Source: Virgibacillus phasianinus
GTDB taxonomy: Bacteria > Bacillota > Bacilli > Bacillales > Amphibacillaceae
Assembly (NCBI RefSeq): GCF_002216775.1
Contig: NZ_CP022315.1
Location: forward strand, 3,906,001 to 3,970,000
Reading direction: 5' to 3'
DNA: 64,000 nt
Part shown: one piece after another, positions 1 through 7,973 of the stretch
How positions within the stretch are numbered: the first letter of the stretch is position 1
How the letters are laid out: every line of letters begins with the position of its first letter
Program-made: the position numbers and the translations under genes
The notes under the pieces: generated by a model
Database searches by the model: none
What the model saw: only the letters and a program-made list of their open reading frames with translations
What the model was told of the DNA's origin: nothing

Positions 1-237
1 TATAATTAAAGCAAAAATCCTTTTAGCTAAATTTTCTTTACTGAACATCGAAATAATGCTTAAAGGAATGCCAAACAGGGAAGCAAGAAATGCAAGTAAT
101 GCAAAGACTCGTATGATAGATTCCACGCTCTCATCCAATCTTATTGATATGTATATGTATGGTATTATAAAAAGAATTACTGCCAGTGCTATAAAGAACG
201 AGATTTTCGTGAATATCTTTAGATTTTTCCTTCCCAA
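1..237 (-). CDS. Small membrane protein, 3' part outside window
   Basis: This reading frame runs off the left edge, so only its first 79 codons are visible. I chose the TTG start at 237 because a GGAGGGAGG ribosome binding site lies six bases before it. The visible protein begins MGRKNLKIFTK, then has two hydrophobic stretches (about residues 11-31 and 42-62) separated by a short charged loop, which suggests at least two membrane segments. I do not recognise a family. It sits 28 bases beyond the 3' end of a lipoprotein gene on the same strand and could be co-transcribed with it. Confidence 0.6.
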   Translation of the reverse strand, partial: MGRKNLKIFTKISFFIALAVILFIIPYIYISIRLDESVESIIRVFALLAFLASLFGIPLSIISMFSKENLAKRIFALII

Positions 238-265
238 AAAATTCCTCCCTCCTTATTTATCGTTT

Positions 266-730
266 CTAGAAATCTATGTCCAAAAGCTTTTTTATTTTTT
301 TTAACAATTGAGGATGCTTTTCTTTTGTAACACGTAGTGGATGCTGTGAATTAAAACCATCATAAGGAAAGGCAAATGTACCATCTTCTAAAATATAAAA
401 AGCGTATGGCATAGGTTCACCTGTTGCTTCAAACTTTTCCTTTTCACTAAATCCAAGTGTATAAGAGTTTTGTGATTCCATTTCACGAAAGAAATTTTCA
501 TTTACCATTTCCTTAACCTTTAGTCCTTCTACCATAGATAACACATTTTTTATTTTATCTTTATCTCTAACAAATTTGGTCATTTCTTCCTTGGCTATAT
601 TATCTTCTACTTTTTGAATAAATAATGCGTTTGCCATGCCCTTGTCTTCAATTTTTATAGCTTCTTTATTCCCTGAACAAGCGCTAAGCAAAAGTAATAT
701 GATCATTAAAGGTACAATTTGATATTTCAT
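266..730 (-). CDS. Small lipoprotein of unknown function
   Basis: The product is a 154-residue lipoprotein. It starts MKYQIVPLMIILLLLSACSG, with a type II signal peptide and lipobox (LSAC) around residue 18, so it should be anchored to the outer face of the membrane. I placed the start at 730 because AAAGGAG lies seven bases upstream; a longer in-frame version to 778 has no ribosome binding site and would bury the signal peptide. The mature part is charged, with a motif GEPMPYAFYILEDGTFAF near residues 100-117. I cannot assign a function. The neighbouring genes also encode membrane or exported proteins. Confidence 0.75.
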   Translation of the reverse strand: MKYQIVPLMIILLLLSACSGNKEAIKIEDKGMANALFIQKVEDNIAKEEMTKFVRDKDKIKNVLSMVEGLKVKEMVNENFFREMESQNSYTLGFSEKEKFEATGEPMPYAFYILEDGTFAFPYDGFNSQHPLRVTKEKHPQLLKKIKKLLDIDF

Positions 731-783
731 ATGATTCTCCTTTTCCATGTTAGGAATAAGCGCTTGATTTTTAAACAATTTTT

Positions 784-1021
784 TTAAAATAGCTTGATTA
801 TCAGTCCAGAAATAACTATTATTCCAGTAACTATGTTAAAATAGCCAACTTTCTTATTATCTTTTTTTACATTTTCGACCCCAAATAACAGAAACATAAT
901 AGCCACAAATGTCAAAATAACATTAAAGGGTACTTCAATCCTACCAACAAAAAAAATGATAGAATGTGGAACAGGTTATAATGATGGCAATAATTATATT
1001 CACTTTGCGTAGTAGGTTCAT
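784..1021 (-). pseudogene. DUF3953-like small membrane protein, frameshifted
   Basis: An ATG at 1021 follows AGAGAGG and begins MNLLRKVNIII. The frame breaks at a run of eight T residues (sense strand, about 949-956) and hits a stop at once. With one T fewer, the frame continues to 784 through a second hydrophobic block, a GVENVKKDNKK segment and a third hydrophobic block, which matches the layout of YczI/DUF3953 proteins. A second, more decayed relative lies at 3270-3445. The break may be real, a sequencing error in a homopolymer, or slippage-prone (phase-variable) expression. Confidence 0.55.
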
Positions 1022-1156
1022 ATACTTCCTCTCTTTTTAGAAATTTCCTTTCAATTAATCCGCTTATTGAACAATAAGGCGCAGCCCTTATTAGACAGTG
1101 CCCTTCGTATTGCTTACCATGCTCAACTAGCGGCATATTTTTTGTGCATCAAAAAC
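1022..1156. repeat. Intergenic repeat-like sequence
   Basis: This gap holds a copy of the dispersed GCGC-CC element (around 1070-1110, with AATAAGG and CCTTATT arms that could pair). It lies just downstream of the NUDIX gene stop, as most copies of this element lie after minus-strand genes. No gene was seen. Confidence 0.3.
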
Positions 1157-1621
1157 CTATGATATTTTGCTTAATACTCTGAAAAGCCCTTTGTATAAAA
1201 GGATTCTAAAATACGATACTGTTATTGAGTCCTTTACAATTATATCTTTATGTTTTAGGTGGTTTTTAATTTGTTTTTTTCTATTTGGAATCATAAGCAA
1301 AGGTAATTTATGAAGACTAATCCACTTCACCTTTTCTGTTTCAGGACCATTTTCAATTGGTGAACCACCTTCTAGTTCCCCTAAGAATAAATGCTGCATA
1401 TCATCATATTGAGGTTGATAGTATTCTCCTATTTTTCGCTTAACTGAGATAATATATCCTGTTTCCTCTTCCGTTTCTCTTATTGCACAATTCTCTAATG
1501 GTTCTCCTTTTTCCAGGGTTCCACCCGGTAAATCCCATAAGGGATAATCTTTTCGCTTGGCTAACAAAATTTGACCTTCTTTATTTATAACAATAGTAAA
1601 GCAGCCTGATGTTTCAGCCAT
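1157..1621 (-). CDS. NUDIX hydrolase
   Basis: The product is a 154-residue NUDIX-fold pyrophosphohydrolase. The family cleaves nucleoside diphosphates linked to another moiety, using divalent metal. The full NUDIX box is visible around residues 35-57, with G-x5-E-x7-RE-x2-EE-x-G satisfied by GTLEKGEPLEN followed by RETEEETG. The protein starts MAETSGCFTIVINKEGQILL, with no signal peptide, so it should be cytoplasmic. The substrate cannot be told from sequence. It stands alone between a lipoprotein gene and a decayed membrane-protein gene. Confidence 0.88.
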   Translation of the reverse strand: MAETSGCFTIVINKEGQILLAKRKDYPLWDLPGGTLEKGEPLENCAIRETEEETGYIISVKRKIGEYYQPQYDDMQHLFLGELEGGSPIENGPETEKVKWISLHKLPLLMIPNRKKQIKNHLKHKDIIVKDSITVSYFRILLYKGLFRVLSKIS

Positions 1622-1726
1622 ATTAATTATTCTCCTTTTAAAGTATACCGCCGTATGTCACTAGCTTTCACTCAAGTAAAATCAAAGTATCGTGCATATC
1701 CTTAATCCAAATTTTCACCCTATTGC

Positions 1727-2389
1727 TCAATTACCATCATTAAGCAATTTGATGTACTTTATGACTTTTTGATTGTCACTTGGATCAATGTACGCTGTCT
1801 TTGTATTCTCATTAATAGTTTGATAGACAGCTTTGCCAGCGGGATTCTTGCCGTCCCAACGTAAAGGAACTTTGTATACATTAATCGTACCATCCCCATT
1901 ACTGCTATAAGTCACTGATCCATCTACCAAGCGTGAACCTGATAACTGGACAACGTCTTCCGGATAATTAGCACTCGTTTCGTCGTTAGGATTGAGTGGT
2001 TCACCTGCTAAAATATGCCGAACATTCAACTCATTTATATCCTGATTCGGCCCAAGTTCCAACCAAACACGAGCGTATTCGATTTCGTCAGAAGAATAGT
2101 GAGACAATGCGTTATTCTCTTCGCTTTCTATGGCCTCGTTTGATCCATCTTTTTTTGTTTCTTCTGCAGAAGTTTCATTAGAACCGTCCGTTGTCAATTC
2201 TCCCTCCGATTTATCTTCTTTTTTATGTATTTGACTGTCTTCTTCCGTATTGTCTTGCAGATCTTCATTTTTCGTTTGGCCCTCGGTTGTGTTGTCATTT
2301 TTTCCGCTTAGATTATCTTCATCACTACAAGCCATAAGCAATAATGTTGTTATAAATAAAATCATCATTACTAGTAGCATTTTTTTCAT
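1727..2389 (-). CDS. Lipoprotein with acidic linker and conserved C-terminal domain
   Basis: The 220-residue product starts MKKMLLVMMILFITTLLLMA followed by Cys, a clear lipobox, so it is a membrane-anchored exported lipoprotein. I used the ATG at 2389 because GGGGGA precedes it; a start five codons earlier is possible. Residues about 22-95 are a low-complexity linker rich in Asp, Glu, Ser, Thr and Asn. The rest is a compact domain with motifs YARVWLELGPNQ and LNVRHILAGEPLNPNDETS, which I associate with an uncharacterised Bacillaceae lipoprotein family. The function is unknown. Confidence 0.78.
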   Translation of the reverse strand: MKKMLLVMMILFITTLLLMACSDEDNLSGKNDNTTEGQTKNEDLQDNTEEDSQIHKKEDKSEGELTTDGSNETSAEETKKDGSNEAIESEENNALSHYSSDEIEYARVWLELGPNQDINELNVRHILAGEPLNPNDETSANYPEDVVQLSGSRLVDGSVTYSSNGDGTINVYKVPLRWDGKNPAGKAVYQTINENTKTAYIDPSDNQKVIKYIKLLNDGN

Positions 2390-2475
2390 AGCTAATTCCC
2401 CCATTGCAAATATTGCTGTTATCTAGTTTAGTAAGATAATGAATAAAGCTTTAACGCCCGTTTATTTGGATAAGG

Positions 2476-2673
2476 TCAAACTCCGTATGTAAGAAGAAGA
2501 AAACTAGCTAACCATAGAAAAACTGCAATCTGGGTTATTAGATACATAGCATGTTCAAAGACAGAAAGTTTTCTTTCCCGTTTTGTCTTTTTCAAATGTC
2601 TATAAAATAAAAAAGAACATAGGAGAAGCACTGCTATAGACATTTCATAAACGTTTTCCAAAAGATTAATCAC
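2476..2673 (-). CDS. Small two-helix membrane protein
   Basis: A 65-residue protein with a GTG start at 2673, chosen because GAAGGAGG lies six bases upstream; the longer ATG version has no ribosome binding site. It has one hydrophobic helix (about residues 10-25), a basic loop KKTKRERK, and a second helix near the C-terminus ending LLLTYGV. I do not recognise a family. It belongs to a run of tiny membrane-protein genes between 2.4 and 3.5 kb. Confidence 0.55.
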   Translation of the reverse strand: MINLLENVYEMSIAVLLLCSFLFYRHLKKTKRERKLSVFEHAMYLITQIAVFLWLASFLLLTYGV

Positions 2674-2760
2674 CAGAGTCCTCCTTCGCACCTTATGCAT
2701 AGTCAACTTTACAACGTCACTTGCTTTAATAACTTATATCAATTATTGTGTATCGTAGTC

Positions 2761-2922
2761 CTACCGTTCTCTCTTTTCAACAAATAATAATATTAGTGTT
2801 GCCAATGGACCAAGTACAAGAGAAAGCAAAAACCAGTTTAATCCAGTCCTATTCTTCCCTTGTGCAAGTGCCGCATTTATCAAGGCCAATGTACCCCAAC
2901 CTACAAAATATTGATTATCCAT
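2761..2922 (-). CDS. 53-residue membrane protein
   Basis: This gene is short but well supported: AAGGAGAAGAG precedes the ATG at 2922, and the frame is open to a TAG at 2761. The product starts MDNQYFVGWGTLALINAALA, has a small loop KNRTGLNWF, then a strongly hydrophobic stretch and a basic end EKRER. That fits a small membrane protein with two short helices. I do not recognise a family. Its 5' region resembles the region upstream of the decayed gene at 3270-3445. Confidence 0.6.
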   Translation of the reverse strand: MDNQYFVGWGTLALINAALAQGKNRTGLNWFLLSLVLGPLATLILLFVEKRER

Positions 2923-2934
2923 TATCTCTTCTCC

Positions 2935-3024
2935 TTATTTTATTTAACTATCCTGCTCAACTAGCACAAGAGAGGATTATCCTTATGTTACAAATACACC
3001 AGTTAGTTTAATAACCTTTTTAAG
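2935..3024. repeat. Shared linker between small membrane genes, copy 1
   Basis: This spacer contains a minus-strand sequence TTATTAAACTAACTGGTG followed further on by CTCTTGTGCTAG and GAGCAGGATA. Similar blocks in the same order occur at 3460-3560, and the first block alone also appears near 8783-8830 and 14730-14762. Each lies right after, or right before, a small membrane-protein gene or its remnant. It may be a conserved leader/trailer or an old duplication. Confidence 0.4.
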
Positions 3025-3025
3025 T

Positions 3026-3205
3026 TTATGATAATTTCTTATAAAACCATATACAAAGAAGTCCAATTGCGATTGCCGAAGACGGAACCACTATAAACAT
3101 TCCCTTCGCAATTAGCGAAATTATAAAACCAATGATACCTGCTATCAATATAAACCAACCTAGAATTAAAACTACACTTAAAATAAACTCTATTATGCTT
3201 TTCAA
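3026..3205 (-). CDS. 59-residue membrane protein
   Basis: I placed the start at a TTG (3205) five bases after GGGGGA; an ATG nine codons earlier lacks a binding site. The product begins (L/M)KSIIEFILSVVLILGWFIL and has two or three hydrophobic segments with a basic C-terminus WFYKKLS. No family is recognised. It is part of the small-membrane-gene cluster and is followed by linker copy 1. Confidence 0.5.
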   Translation of the reverse strand: MKSIIEFILSVVLILGWFILIAGIIGFIISLIAKGMFIVVPSSAIAIGLLCIWFYKKLS

Positions 3206-3269
3206 GAAAATCCCCCAGGTCTTATAGCACATTGAACTGCTTATTTTTTCGATTAACCGTCCTGAAACC

Positions 3270-3445
3270 CTTTTAACTATGAAAAAATAGCCAAGTTTTT
3301 TCTCCTGTTCTTAACATCTTCAATCCCAAAGAACACCAAAGCCAAAAACGGAAAACAATATTCAAAAATAAGTCAAAAAAGTGGTAGAACGCAAAACAAA
3401 TTACCACGATAGCAAAATTATATTTATTTTATTTAATATATCCAA
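3270..3445 (-). pseudogene. Second DUF3953-like gene, badly decayed
   Basis: Starting from TTG at 3445 after an AAGGAG site, the frame reads LDILNKINIILL, then needs at least two frame changes to continue through ICFAFYHFF and VFFGIEDVKNRRKNLAIF. These pieces align in order with the gene at 784-1021 (NIII, STFYHFF, LLFGVENVKKDNKKVGYF). This is therefore a remnant of a paralogue. Confidence 0.5.
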
Positions 3446-3459
3446 ATCCTTCTCCTTCC

Positions 3460-3560
3460 TTATAAAAATATCCTGTTCAACTTTCCTGCAGCGCTAGCAC
3501 AAGAGGCATCTCTGCTTGTATCAGAAAAGCACCAGCTACTCAAAAAAGTAGTCACTTTTT
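3460..3560. repeat. Shared linker between small membrane genes, copy 2
   Basis: Minus-strand sequence here has AGCTGGTGC, then CCTCTTGTGCTAG, and GAACAGGATA just before the start of the decayed DUF3953 gene. The order matches copy 1 at 2935-3024, with an extra insertion in the middle. The rest of the gap up to 3765 shows one GCACCCG-type dispersed repeat near 3727 and no gene. Confidence 0.4.
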
Positions 3561-3765
3561 TGGCTTTCTTTTATCGTATTTATTCGTTTATTTTTAAGGC
3601 CTAGGTTTGTGCTGCATACAACATCAATCAAACCGAATAAAGATTGTAATATTCTACTTACATCCTTAATAAACCAATGTATATTTACACCAACCGGTTA
3701 ACGTTAACTTATTATTTTTTGAAATCGCACCCGTTTGAGAAAAAATATGTCGATTGTCGCTTACC

Positions 3766-4797
3766 TTACTCAACTCCACTTTCTAATATTGAGAAGGTTC
3801 TATTACAACAATTGATTTCTGCCTTCACACCGTACGGCAGGATGAATTTCGGCTCGGTATGGCCAAAATTCATGTTATAAAGAATAGGTAAGTCTTCCAA
3901 ATTACTTTCCTTCATAACCTGCAGAATGGCCTCTTTATAAGCTTTATAATATTTTTCGTCCTGTGGTTTGCCAAAGATAATTCCATTTGTCATTTGCAAA
4001 ATGCCCTGGGCAGCATAGTTTCGCAACCAATATTTTATAAGATCAGGTTCCGGTTTATCCTCCGAGGTCTCAAAGAAAAGAATGCTATCCTCCCAATATT
4101 TCGTTTCCGGCCAAATTTGAGTGCCTTTCGCAAATTCTAGCACGTCGATACAACCACCAATTAGCCTTCCTTGCACAACATCCGAACCTTGAAGCAGTTC
4201 ATATCCTGAATTTGGCTGCGTGGTACGTCGCTGGTTCTTATTGACCTCATCCCATTCCAAACGTTCGCTAGTCCATTCTTCAGCCGGATTAACTTCACCA
4301 ATAATTTCATTCGAAAAGAGAGTACGTCGAACCATATCAACTGTATATCGATCCATCTCAACGTTTTCGGCAAAATCAGTTAAAATGGCTGGCCCATAAA
4401 AAGAAGAAACCCCCGCTTTATGACAAAACAAGTGAGAAATCGTTATATCGGAATATCCCATAAATATTTTAGGATTTTCCCCTATAACTTTAAAATCAAT
4501 GTATGGAAGTAATCGGATGCTATCATCACCACCAATATTTGCAATGATTCCCTTAACACTCTTATCTTTAAATGCCGTCATTAAATCCTCTGCTCGTAAC
4601 TGTGGATTTGCATCAAGATATTCTTCCCCCTTTAAACTATTAGGCATCGAAACAACCTCTAGACCAAAAACATTTTCTAACCTTTTTATACCCTGCTCGT
4701 AGCGCCATTTAAGATTCGGTTCACCGGCCCCTCCCCAAGAAGGACTTATAGTAGCCACTTTATCTCCACGATGTAATTTTTTTGGTTTTGTTAACAA
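3766..4797 (-). CDS. S66-family serine peptidase (MccF/LD-carboxypeptidase-like)
   Basis: The 343-residue protein belongs to peptidase family S66, which includes LD-carboxypeptidases that trim murein peptides and MccF-type enzymes that inactivate microcin C-like antibiotics. Visible family features are the N-terminal TISPSWGG, the nucleophile motif GYSDIT with Ser near 116, a Glu in FFETSED, and a His in GHTEP near the C-terminus. The loop TISPSWGGAGEP and overall length are closer to the MccF branch than to LdcA, but that is a judgement by eye. The start is TTG at 4797, seven bases after AGAGGCGG. There is no signal peptide, so it is cytoplasmic. It is a single-gene unit. Confidence 0.85.
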   Translation of the reverse strand: MLTKPKKLHRGDKVATISPSWGGAGEPNLKWRYEQGIKRLENVFGLEVVSMPNSLKGEEYLDANPQLRAEDLMTAFKDKSVKGIIANIGGDDSIRLLPYIDFKVIGENPKIFMGYSDITISHLFCHKAGVSSFYGPAILTDFAENVEMDRYTVDMVRRTLFSNEIIGEVNPAEEWTSERLEWDEVNKNQRRTTQPNSGYELLQGSDVVQGRLIGGCIDVLEFAKGTQIWPETKYWEDSILFFETSEDKPEPDLIKYWLRNYAAQGILQMTNGIIFGKPQDEKYYKAYKEAILQVMKESNLEDLPILYNMNFGHTEPKFILPYGVKAEINCCNRTFSILESGVE

Positions 4798-4908
4798 TTT
4801 AAATCCGCCTCTCTGATTCTTGTATTAATTCCAACCAAGGAACGTGTTCTTTATTTCTAGTTTAGTAACAAACTGATCCTTTTACGAAAAAATCGCGAGT
4901 ATTAACAA

Positions 4909-5052
4909 AATTGTATCAGACTTTTTTACAAATTATCGGATTTTAATTAATTTTCAAGACCAAAATCATAAAAAGTTATAAAAAATAAAGGGCGATACAT
5001 ATTTCATGACTAATATGTATCGCCCTTTTACTCCTTGTTCCGCAATCGCACT
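4909..5052. repeat. Dispersed ~140-bp repeat, copy A, with hairpin terminator
   Basis: This block matches 19325-19466 over its whole length at roughly three-quarters identity by eye, starting from ATTGTATCAGA and ending in a GTTCC-CAA block. Its core is a 13-bp perfect stem (4990-5002 with 5013-5025, GGGCGATACATAT) followed on the minus strand by a T-rich tail, so here it can terminate the GNAT gene at 5171-5638. Confidence 0.65.
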
Positions 5053-5170
5053 TATTTAAAAGGCACATAATTCACCGTATGACTAAGTTATTCCGATTAA
5101 TGACCCGAATCCAATACAATCTTGCTCAGCTATAGCGCTCGTTAACAAAAGAACCTAACAGCTTGTTTTT

Positions 5171-5638
5171 TTACTTAGCGCATTCATACTTCATCTTCAA
5201 AAACTCAAAACGACTACCATTTGTATCCTGCATGTAGGTTTCCACAGATTCAAATCCTGCTTTTTTATAGACCTTTATAGCTCTCTCATTAAAAGTAGCA
5301 ACGGAAAGCGTTATTTCTTTAGGGTTATATTGTGTCATAGCATAATTCATTCCAGCTTCAAGGAAATTCAGACCCATACCCTTTCCGGTTAATTCAGGTT
5401 TCATTCCCAACCCAATTTCAACGGAAACGTCTCCATGTTCAAAATAAAAGAACCCTATTTCATCATTACCCTCTTTGACTATGTAATAGCTATCCCCACG
5501 TTCTTCGGGGCTCAATAATTCAGCCAAATCCTCCTCATCAGCCGCAAAATCATAAAAAGAATATTCTCCTTCATATTGCCAATTTGACGCAATATTTTCT
5601 GCTTGCTCTTGTGACATTTTATTAAAAATATAATCCAT
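5171..5638 (-). CDS. GNAT-family N-acetyltransferase
   Basis: The 155-residue protein has the GNAT fold: the acetyl-CoA loop is visible as PELTGKGMGLNFLEAG (residues about 83-98), followed by the family's C-terminal segment with NERAIKVYKKAGFE. The family transfers acetyl groups to amines of small molecules or protein N-termini; the substrate is not predictable. It starts MDYIFNKMSQEQ behind a GGGGAGCC-type site. It is monocistronic, with a strong terminator in the downstream repeat. Confidence 0.82.
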   Translation of the reverse strand: MDYIFNKMSQEQAENIASNWQYEGEYSFYDFAADEEDLAELLSPEERGDSYYIVKEGNDEIGFFYFEHGDVSVEIGLGMKPELTGKGMGLNFLEAGMNYAMTQYNPKEITLSVATFNERAIKVYKKAGFESVETYMQDTNGSRFEFLKMKYECAK

Positions 5639-5780
5639 GATGGCTCCCCTTTCTGTGCTCCAGTGGTCTCTATAAGTCTATCATTTTCTTATTTTGCGGC
5701 ATTCTGGTTCACGGCTACATCATTTGCTCATCGATTTGTTGTATACTTCGTTGATAAACACAATATCCCCTAGCGCTCCG

Positions 5781-6455
5781 TCAATTAGTAGTGATTGTAC
5801 TAACCATGACAACTGTTGTACACGCAACGATTACAGCTGTTTGCATTTCTTCAATGGAAGTTTTAACAGCTTTACCGTAATCATTATTTTTACTGATCCT
5901 ATCCAAGCGTTTTGTTGCCTCTTTCCTTTCATCTTTTGAAAATATTTCATCGACAAGATTACATGATTTGATCAAACTTAATAAAATGGCAGTCCTTGCA
6001 TTCGGCTTCTCGTCTCCAAATAAACTTGCATGAACCCTGTTTCGAATTTCCTGTTCAGGTATTTCTTTGTCAGTCGGATAAGTGCTCTGATGAAAAATCC
6101 ATAATACCTTTTTTTCCTCTTCCTTTAATACACCCTTTTCCACGAGTAACTGTATCATGTCTTCCCTCATTTGCCCCATTTCGCCACTAATACGATTAAT
6201 CCAGTTATCAACCTTCTTACTTTTATCAGATTGTTTTATTTCGATTAATACCCGATCAAGAAACGTTACTCCCGTTTTCTCTTCATTAATGACAGTAACC
6301 TTATTATCATTAAGTTCGATACGCTCCAAAATTGTCAGCTCCGCAAGAATAGCCCCTGCTAATCCATAATGTAAGGAGTCAGAAGCCGAGAAAACAACAG
6401 TCCCCTTCTCATCGTCCATAGCAAGCAATAATAATTCCTCAGCAATAGTAAACAT
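5781..6455 (-). CDS. GOLPH3/VPS74-family (GPP34) protein
   Basis: The protein has 224 residues from the ATG at 6455, which follows AGGAGG by seven bases. The N-terminus MFTIAEELLLLAMDDEKG and the middle segment LAGAILAELTILERIEL are typical of the GPP34 domain. In eukaryotes this domain binds phosphatidylinositol-4-phosphate and retains glycosyltransferases in the Golgi; bacterial and actinobacterial members have no settled role, though membrane association is likely. The C-terminus has a short hydrophobic segment TAVIVACTTVVMVSTI. No partner gene is evident. Confidence 0.8.
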   Translation of the reverse strand: MFTIAEELLLLAMDDEKGTVVFSASDSLHYGLAGAILAELTILERIELNDNKVTVINEEKTGVTFLDRVLIEIKQSDKSKKVDNWINRISGEMGQMREDMIQLLVEKGVLKEEEKKVLWIFHQSTYPTDKEIPEQEIRNRVHASLFGDEKPNARTAILLSLIKSCNLVDEIFSKDERKEATKRLDRISKNNDYGKAVKTSIEEMQTAVIVACTTVVMVSTITTN

Positions 6456-6548
6456 TGATTGGCCTCCTGTTTGCAATTATATTAGTAATACGGAAGATAC
6501 AACCTATTTGTTTCAATATATCTATATATTAACCGGACTATTATCAGG

Positions 6549-6740
6549 TCAGGGACTGTGCGAAAAGGGCAAACCACCCGTTAAAGGAATTGTATTGAAA
6601 TGAAGTCCAAAATCATTAAAACCGATTTCAATGTTTGCGGTTGTAGAATCACCGAATTGGATACAGTCCACATTCTTTCTAAATGCATGACACTTAATCC
6701 GCAATATAGTAGTAGTTTTTATTATATACACCATTGTCAT
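6549..6740 (-). CDS. Doubtful 63-residue ORF
   Basis: The frame is open and encodes a mixed sequence including CIQFGDSTTANIEIGF and FNTIPLTGGLPF. There is no convincing ribosome binding site before either of its ATG codons (6740, 6734). It could be a small gene or a remnant of a spore-coat/germination type protein; I have no firm match. Confidence 0.22.
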   Translation of the reverse strand: MTMVYIIKTTTILRIKCHAFRKNVDCIQFGDSTTANIEIGFNDFGLHFNTIPLTGGLPFSHSP

Positions 6741-6865
6741 TGAATTCACATAATATTAAAAGTATACTATATATAAACACTTGAAGAAATGCAGCTTTTC
6801 ATTCTAAGGTTGCATTTTACACTATCGTAAAAAACATCCCCTATTCCAAATTGGGAGGGAAATTT

Positions 6866-7159
6866 ATGTGGGATATCATTATTGCGATTATTATCCTTTC
6901 TATCATACTCTTTGGTCTCACTCGTCTCCTCGGTTATAGAAATAAGAATATAACGATAGAATTGGACAATCGTTATTCTAATCTTACTGAACATGCAAAA
7001 GCAGTTGTTCATGAACTGGAACGTCAGGGAAGAAATGTTAAATACAGGGAGAATGGATATTTTCTAATTGATGATAGACTCTATATGGTCCATACACGGA
7101 ATGCAGCAATGGGTGGGATTCCGCTTCAAAGAACTGTACTAGTACCAGTAAAAAAGTAA
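6866..7159 (+). CDS. Membrane-anchored small protein
   Basis: The 97-residue product starts MWDIIIAIIILSIILFGLTR, a single N-terminal membrane anchor, followed by a soluble domain with ELERQGRNVKYRENGYFLID and ending VLVPVKK. The ATG at 6866 is preceded by GGGAGGG; the TTG at 6851 lies inside that site and is not the start. I do not recognise the family. It is one of the few plus-strand genes in the first 10 kb. Confidence 0.7.
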   Translation: MWDIIIAIIILSIILFGLTRLLGYRNKNITIELDNRYSNLTEHAKAVVHELERQGRNVKYRENGYFLIDDRLYMVHTRNAAMGGIPLQRTVLVPVKK

Positions 7160-7289
7160 TTTCATTGTACGACCAATAAAAAATGATAGAAGGTCGAATA
7201 CAGGCCGACCTTCTAGTTTGACACTTCATCCATCACTATACTAAGATAACGGACTTCCAACTTCACACCAATAATTGTGAAAAATGTAT

Positions 7290-7973
7290 CTATTTTTTGA
7301 GCAAAGAACCTAAAAAGTCATCAATACGAATTGCCATACCTTCTATTTTATGTTCCTCATTCATATTAGCTTCTCCAGTAATCATCTCAACCTTGGATGA
7401 TTCACTACCTTGCTTTTGGTATTGCAATTCTACAGTAAAATCATAAATTATCTCTTTTGATTCCGACTTTTCATACTCGATATTTTTTACCTTTAAGTTG
7501 TAATCATTTCTCTTCGGTATAATCATTAATGTTGAACCGTAGCTATTTACAAAGTTCAGGTAGGAAGTATCATCTGCAAAGTAATCTCTATATAGTTTTT
7601 CTTCATATTGGACTAAATCTTCCAGTCCCACGCCTTCTGTCATTTTTTCCACTTCATCTTTTGGACCGGTAAGGGCTTTCTCTAATACAGCTTCAATTGT
7701 CTGTATATTTTTATCATGGTTTGTTACGTTATCACTGGGCGTTGGTTCCGAACTAAAAGGGAATCCACTTAATCCAAGTGCAACTATGATGATAATACAC
7801 GCAAACGTTGCTACATATGGAAGAACAATTTTTAAATTTAATCTTCTCTTCTTACGTACTGGCTTAATCTGCGTCCACATTTCTTCCTTTAATCCTTCCG
7901 GCACTTTAATTGAATCCATTTCCTTTGTTAAGTGTTTCTTTAAACGTTCTTCTTCCCGGTTATTCTCCAACAC
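7290..7973 (-). CDS. Anti-sigma factor (membrane), partner of the ECF sigma factor
   Basis: The 227-residue product has a cytoplasmic N-terminal part (LKKHLTKEMDSIKVPEGLKEEM), basic residues KPVRKKRRLNLK, one membrane helix (about residues 48-68, VLPYVATFACIIIIVALGLS), and an extracellular domain. That is the layout of a transmembrane anti-sigma factor. I chose GTG at 7973, eight bases after AGGAGG; the GTG at 7982 overlaps that site. The gene overlaps the 3' end of the sigma gene by 14 bases, which implies translational coupling. It would hold the sigma factor inactive until an envelope signal arrives; the signal is unknown. Confidence 0.78.
   Translation of the reverse strand: MLENNREEERLKKHLTKEMDSIKVPEGLKEEMWTQIKPVRKKRRLNLKIVLPYVATFACIIIIVALGLSGFPFSSEPTPSDNVTNHDKNIQTIEAVLEKALTGPKDEVEKMTEGVGLEDLVQYEEKLYRDYFADDTSYLNFVNSYGSTLMIIPKRNDYNLKVKNIEYEKSESKEIIYDFTVELQYQKQGSESSKVEMITGEANMNEEHKIEGMAIRIDDFLGSLLKK

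Noticed and set aside
912-1136. Open frame of 74 codons on the minus strand
   Set aside because: It runs across the frameshifted DUF3953-like gene and its upstream repeat; the last part is that gene's own N-terminus read on past the shift.
3677-3880. Plus-strand frame of 67 codons
   Set aside because: It overlaps the well-supported S66 peptidase gene on the other strand and has no ribosome binding site.
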